Source: Gimesia aquarii (GTDB lineage Bacteria; Planctomycetota; Planctomycetia; Planctomycetales; Planctomycetaceae). From it: a stretch of DNA of 64,000 nucleotides. Both the position numbers and the translations under genes were made by a program. The stretch covers positions 7,250,062-7,314,061 of the forward strand of contig NZ_CP037920.1 of NCBI RefSeq assembly GCF_007748195.1. The letters are read 5' to 3'. The notes under the pieces are model-generated. The model made no database searches. It saw nothing but the letters and a program-made list of their open reading frames with translations, and was not told where the DNA came from. Shown here piece after piece: positions 60,839 through 64,000 of the stretch (its first letter is position 1; every line of letters starts with the position of its first letter).

Positions 60839-63615
60839 TCTGAATCCTCCTGCTGGCTCTTATTTTTTAATACTTTCGCACGATCTTGAGTAATCTGCGC
60901 AACATTGACTGCTTCATCGTTCGTTTTATCAGACTGATAAAACGAACGGACATAGCGCACCAGCACAGCTTGTTCCGCTTCAGTCAGCTTGTCATTCCAG
61001 TGCACCATTGCAGTGCCCGGAATTCCAGACTTGATTACATCAGCCGCGTATTTGAGTGTGGGCAGTTCGTCATAAAAACTGGTTGGTCGTGGAGCAAGTG
61101 CAGCAGCCGATATTCCCTCTCCCCGTCCCTCCTCACCATGACACAACGCACAATGTGTGTTATAGAGTTTTGTCGCAGTGATGATTTCATCTGCAGACAA
61201 CTGTTGCGGAGATTTATATTTTGGTTTGGAGATTTGATTCACAAAGGCAGCCAGCGCCCGTAAGTCTGATAAAGGCAATTCATGCCACGCAGGCATTGAT
61301 GACCCAGCGACACCATTCCACAGGACGTCGCTTAAAAGCGCGTCAGACAGCATGACAACGGTTAAATCTTTAGGCTTCGGAAACAGGCTCGCTGCTCCCG
61401 GGGCCACACTGCACCCGCAATCCGAATGACAACCCGAACAGTTCGCGATAAACAATTTGTGTCCATCATTTGCCAGTGATGTTCGCTCGCGCTCCGACCA
61501 TTTTCCCGCCAGCATTGGAGCCGGGCCGCGATCCATGGGAATGAGAGATTCATCAAACCCACCCGTGTGAGCATTGCCTGCCGTGATGACTTCACCTGTA
61601 GTCAGTTCAATCGTGGAAGTGGACTCAAGCCGACTACGTCCTAGACCGGCAAGAACGCCATTGCGACCAAGCGACTCCAAATACGCAACCAGATTGAGCG
61701 CGTCCTCAGTTGGCGAGTCTGGCGAACCATTAAATAACCATTGATAACCGGGCATCATCGATTCGGGAACCACATAGCGCGGATTGTAGAGGTGGGTCAG
61801 TTGCCAATCCGTGGGACGCCGTCTCGTTTCTCGCGCCAAGTCAGGCCCGACGCGCCGCGTGCCCCACATTTGTGGATATTCATCCTCAGTTTCCCAGGCA
61901 CGACTTACGGGGCCGAAACGCCGTGTGTCAAATTCAGTTGATCGTACCATTTGGGTGTGACAATAAGCACAGCCTTCGCGTGCGTAGATCGCTCGACCTC
62001 GCAATTCACTCTCTGTCATTGGAACTGCGAAGTGTGGTTTCGTCTGAGCAATTGTTCGAGCCAATTCCTGATTCGGCCAGACAGCCAATACCAAAAATGA
62101 CATTGCAAAACAACCAATTCCAGCGACACCAGTCAGCACATAAACACTACTCAGCCATGCGAACTTGCCTGCTTCATCTGGTACTAATTCTACTGGTTGC
62201 ACGAGGCTGGTAGGTTCAATGAACTCGTCCGACGCGTCTTTTACCTGAGTTGCACCAACTCGCTCACCTGTGATCATCGCCATACAGAGGCAGATAAACC
62301 CTGCTAACACCGGAATCGATGACAGCGTTCGTGTCATCCAGAAGATACGAGACGCATTAACCGACTCCATCCATGTGGCCGAAGAATCCCAGAGTTGCCC
62401 CTGTACAAGACCCCCGATCGTCAGGTCGACGAACATCAAAAATAAGCCTATACTCAGCAACCAGAACGACCAGTTCGCTGCCCGCTGACTATAGCGGACA
62501 CCAGACGTATTTTTCCAGACGTGCAGCATTCCTCCGATTGCTACAAAACTGGCAAAACCAAGTAACGCCAGATGCGAGTGAGCAATGACCCAATCTGTAA
62601 AATGCACCAATTTGTTGACCGGCATCAACGCTTGCGCTGCGCCCTGCAAACTGACAATGAGATAGATCACAATGCCTGCCCAGATAAATCGCAGAGACAC
62701 GTTCGCAGCAACCTTGCCCGCGCTGCCACGTAGCGAAAGCAACTGATTCGTCACGACAAGAATGACATCCATGCCCAGATAAACGGAAGCGACAATCGCC
62801 CCTATCTGGGCTTCCATTGGTATCGATGAAAAAATGTAGTGGTGCGTTCCATTGAGTGGATAAACAAAGAACAGCAGCCAAAAGCCGATCATCGACAGAA
62901 AATGACTATAGATCGGACGGCCTGTCGCCGCGGGTATCACAAAATAAGCGATACCAACCGCCAAAGGTGTCACCCACAAACCAATCGAATCGTGAATCCA
63001 CAATCCACTGTAACTGGCACCACGGGCTCCGGGTACAAATTCGGGTACCAGATTACCCACTGGATAAGCCAGCGTGGTAAACATAATCGCGCCTAGAAAG
63101 TACCATCCGGTGACATACAAATCAGAAAGTTTCCCCCGCATGAACGGCACAACAAACTGTAAATTCAATAACACGAAACAAGTAATAACGACAATATCAA
63201 CGATAATCGGGAATTCTGCCCATTCCAGTGGCTGACTGAACCCGTGCATCATCAGCATCCAGCCGGGGATTACCATCACGAAATTCCAGACAATAAACAT
63301 CAGCCAACCAAGCGAACGGTTGCTGACCGGCTTCATCGCCAGCCGGGGTACAGAATAATAGAGAAACGCCAGAAATGCATTGCCCAGCCAGCCAAAGAAA
63401 ATACCTTGTGTGTGGCAATACCGTAGACGCCCCCATGTCATGACAGACGAGCCGCCCAGAAACTCAGGCCAGTTAAATTTCATTGATACTGCGACACCAA
63501 ATAAGGCAGAAATGACAACCATGATCAATGCCATGTAACCGTGGGCTCGAATCAATCCATTTTCAACGCGCGGCGTCGTAAGAGCTGTTGTTGATTCTTT
63601 GGGGATGTTATTCAT
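60835..63615 (-). CDS. Single-chain cbb3-type cytochrome oxidase: CcoN-CcoO-diheme cytochrome c fusion
   Basis: A 926-residue terminal oxidase. Residues 1-455 are CcoN. H68 and H348 ligate the low-spin heme b, and H346 the high-spin heme. H208, H258 and H259 ligate CuB, and Y252 is at the position of the redox Tyr linked to a CuB His. Residues ~485-650 are CcoO, with one helix (~487-513), the heme c site CAYCH (549-553) and Met620/621. Residues ~715-925 hold two further c-type hemes, CSGCH (726-730) and CALCH (822-826), as in CcoP, but without CcoP's own membrane anchor. Separate ccoN, ccoO and ccoP genes are the norm. It reduces O2 to water at low oxygen and pumps protons. Confidence 0.93.
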   Translation of the reverse strand: MNNIPKESTTALTTPRVENGLIRAHGYMALIMVVISALFGVAVSMKFNWPEFLGGSSVMTWGRLRYCHTQGIFFGWLGNAFLAFLYYSVPRLAMKPVSNRSLGWLMFIVWNFVMVIPGWMLMMHGFSQPLEWAEFPIIVDIVVITCFVLLNLQFVVPFMRGKLSDLYVTGWYFLGAIMFTTLAYPVGNLVPEFVPGARGASYSGLWIHDSIGLWVTPLAVGIAYFVIPAATGRPIYSHFLSMIGFWLLFFVYPLNGTHHYIFSSIPMEAQIGAIVASVYLGMDVILVVTNQLLSLRGSAGKVAANVSLRFIWAGIVIYLIVSLQGAAQALMPVNKLVHFTDWVIAHSHLALLGFASFVAIGGMLHVWKNTSGVRYSQRAANWSFWLLSIGLFLMFVDLTIGGLVQGQLWDSSATWMESVNASRIFWMTRTLSSIPVLAGFICLCMAMITGERVGATQVKDASDEFIEPTSLVQPVELVPDEAGKFAWLSSVYVLTGVAGIGCFAMSFLVLAVWPNQELARTIAQTKPHFAVPMTESELRGRAIYAREGCAYCHTQMVRSTEFDTRRFGPVSRAWETEDEYPQMWGTRRVGPDLARETRRRPTDWQLTHLYNPRYVVPESMMPGYQWLFNGSPDSPTEDALNLVAYLESLGRNGVLAGLGRSRLESTSTIELTTGEVITAGNAHTGGFDESLIPMDRGPAPMLAGKWSERERTSLANDGHKLFIANCSGCHSDCGCSVAPGAASLFPKPKDLTVVMLSDALLSDVLWNGVAGSSMPAWHELPLSDLRALAAFVNQISKPKYKSPQQLSADEIITATKLYNTHCALCHGEEGRGEGISAAALAPRPTSFYDELPTLKYAADVIKSGIPGTAMVHWNDKLTEAEQAVLVRYVRSFYQSDKTNDEAVNVAQITQDRAKVLKNKSQQEDSE

Positions 63616-63638
63616 GGTTGAAGTAGTTTCTGTTGAGC

Positions 63639-64000
63639 TTATTCTGTTTTACCGCGAATCGAAACAAGATATTCGACAATCTTCGGCTGATCTTTTTTGT
63701 AAACGTGACCGCCAAATGTCACGACCATCTTGTTCACAATCTCTTCCCACTTCTCCTGTGAAAAATGTGGTTGGTCAATCACGAGACGTGGCGAATGACA
63801 AGTAATGCAATTTGTCATAAACACCTCACGGTGTGGCCCCAGAGGCATGATCGGTTCGAAGTGTGGCAACACGATCTCATCAACGGCAATTGATGCCAGG
63901 GGTATATGATCGATTGTCTCCGCATCCTCACTGGATGTAATAGACGGTGTTTTACTGGTCACAACCATTTCGTTACCGGGGCGGATTCCATACCATGAAA
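63639..64000 (-). CDS. c-Type cytochrome upstream of the oxidase, cut by window edge
   Basis: The frame ends at 63639, 23 bases before the oxidase gene, and stays open to the right edge. TNCITCHSPRLVIDQPHFSQ holds the heme c motif CITCH, and EEIVNKMVVTFGGHVYKKDQ is typical of the C-terminal part of small cytochromes c, including a Met ligand. An internal ATG at 63968 exists but has no ribosome binding site, and the preceding residues (WYGIRPGNE) look like coding sequence, so the gene probably continues beyond the window. Likely an electron donor to the oxidase or a cytochrome subunit of a dehydrogenase. Confidence 0.8.
   Translation of the reverse strand, partial: SWYGIRPGNEMVVTSKTPSITSSEDAETIDHIPLASIAVDEIVLPHFEPIMPLGPHREVFMTNCITCHSPRLVIDQPHFSQEKWEEIVNKMVVTFGGHVYKKDQPKIVEYLVSIRGKTE

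Overview
The window looks like a chromosome segment of a planctomycete (Planctomycetota, probably Planctomycetaceae of the Gimesia/Rubinisphaera kind). The evidence is a secreted sulfatase, two DUF1559 proteins with the prepilin-type N-terminus and H-x9-DG C-terminal motif, an ECF sigma factor overlapping a Ser/Thr kinase with an anti-sigma-like zinc finger, a Tat-exported Gfo/Idh/MocA oxidoreductase, and many secreted proteins of unknown function. The DNA is moderately AT-rich. The genus is an inference; no rRNA is present.

Layout. 1-14.5 kb: metabolic and secreted genes, namely a sulfatase (cut by the left edge), a GntR/LacI-type regulator with a palindrome at its own start, an HTTM membrane protein, a DUF1559 protein plus lipoprotein pair, myo-inositol oxygenase, a secreted alkaline phosphatase, an MBL-fold hydrolase, an SDR, a ceramidase-like protein and a class V aminotransferase. 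14.6-20.2 kb: an island-like stretch with two 280-bp copies of a serine-recombinase-like fragment, a 5'-truncated yjbQ and an intact yjbQ as direct repeats, short unknown genes, a CarF/PEDS1-type lipid desaturase and an unknown 415-aa protein. 20.5-25.3 kb: a TetR regulator, a secreted protein translationally coupled to a Gfo/Idh/MocA oxidoreductase, and aroK-aroG. 25.6-34.1 kb: an ECF sigma factor leading a type II secretion/type IV pilus-like operon with one ATPase, three consecutive GspF-family proteins, three pilin-like proteins and a DUF1559 pseudopilin, but no secretin. 34.1-46 kb: a Xer recombinase, a UvrD/PcrA helicase, two unknown exported proteins and a type IIA topoisomerase pair.

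46.5-64 kb: three small secreted Tyr/Pro/Cys-rich proteins, a secreted beta-helix protein, gamma-glutamyltransferase with DUF1853, a golvesin-domain protein, pyroglutamyl peptidase, an ECF sigma/kinase/secreted-repeat operon, a small membrane protein, a CaiB-like protein, and a respiratory locus. In that locus cbb3 oxidase subunits I and II and two further cytochrome c domains form one polypeptide, followed by a 52-aa membrane protein and preceded by another c-type cytochrome.

The most unusual items are the single-chain CcoN-CcoO-cytochrome c oxidase, the three-GspF secretion-like operon headed by its own sigma factor, the yjbQ-bracketed island carrying a plasmalogen-type desaturase, and the kinase operon ending in a secreted protein with a duplicated coiled-coil domain. 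All functional calls are from reading the sequence; no database search was run.
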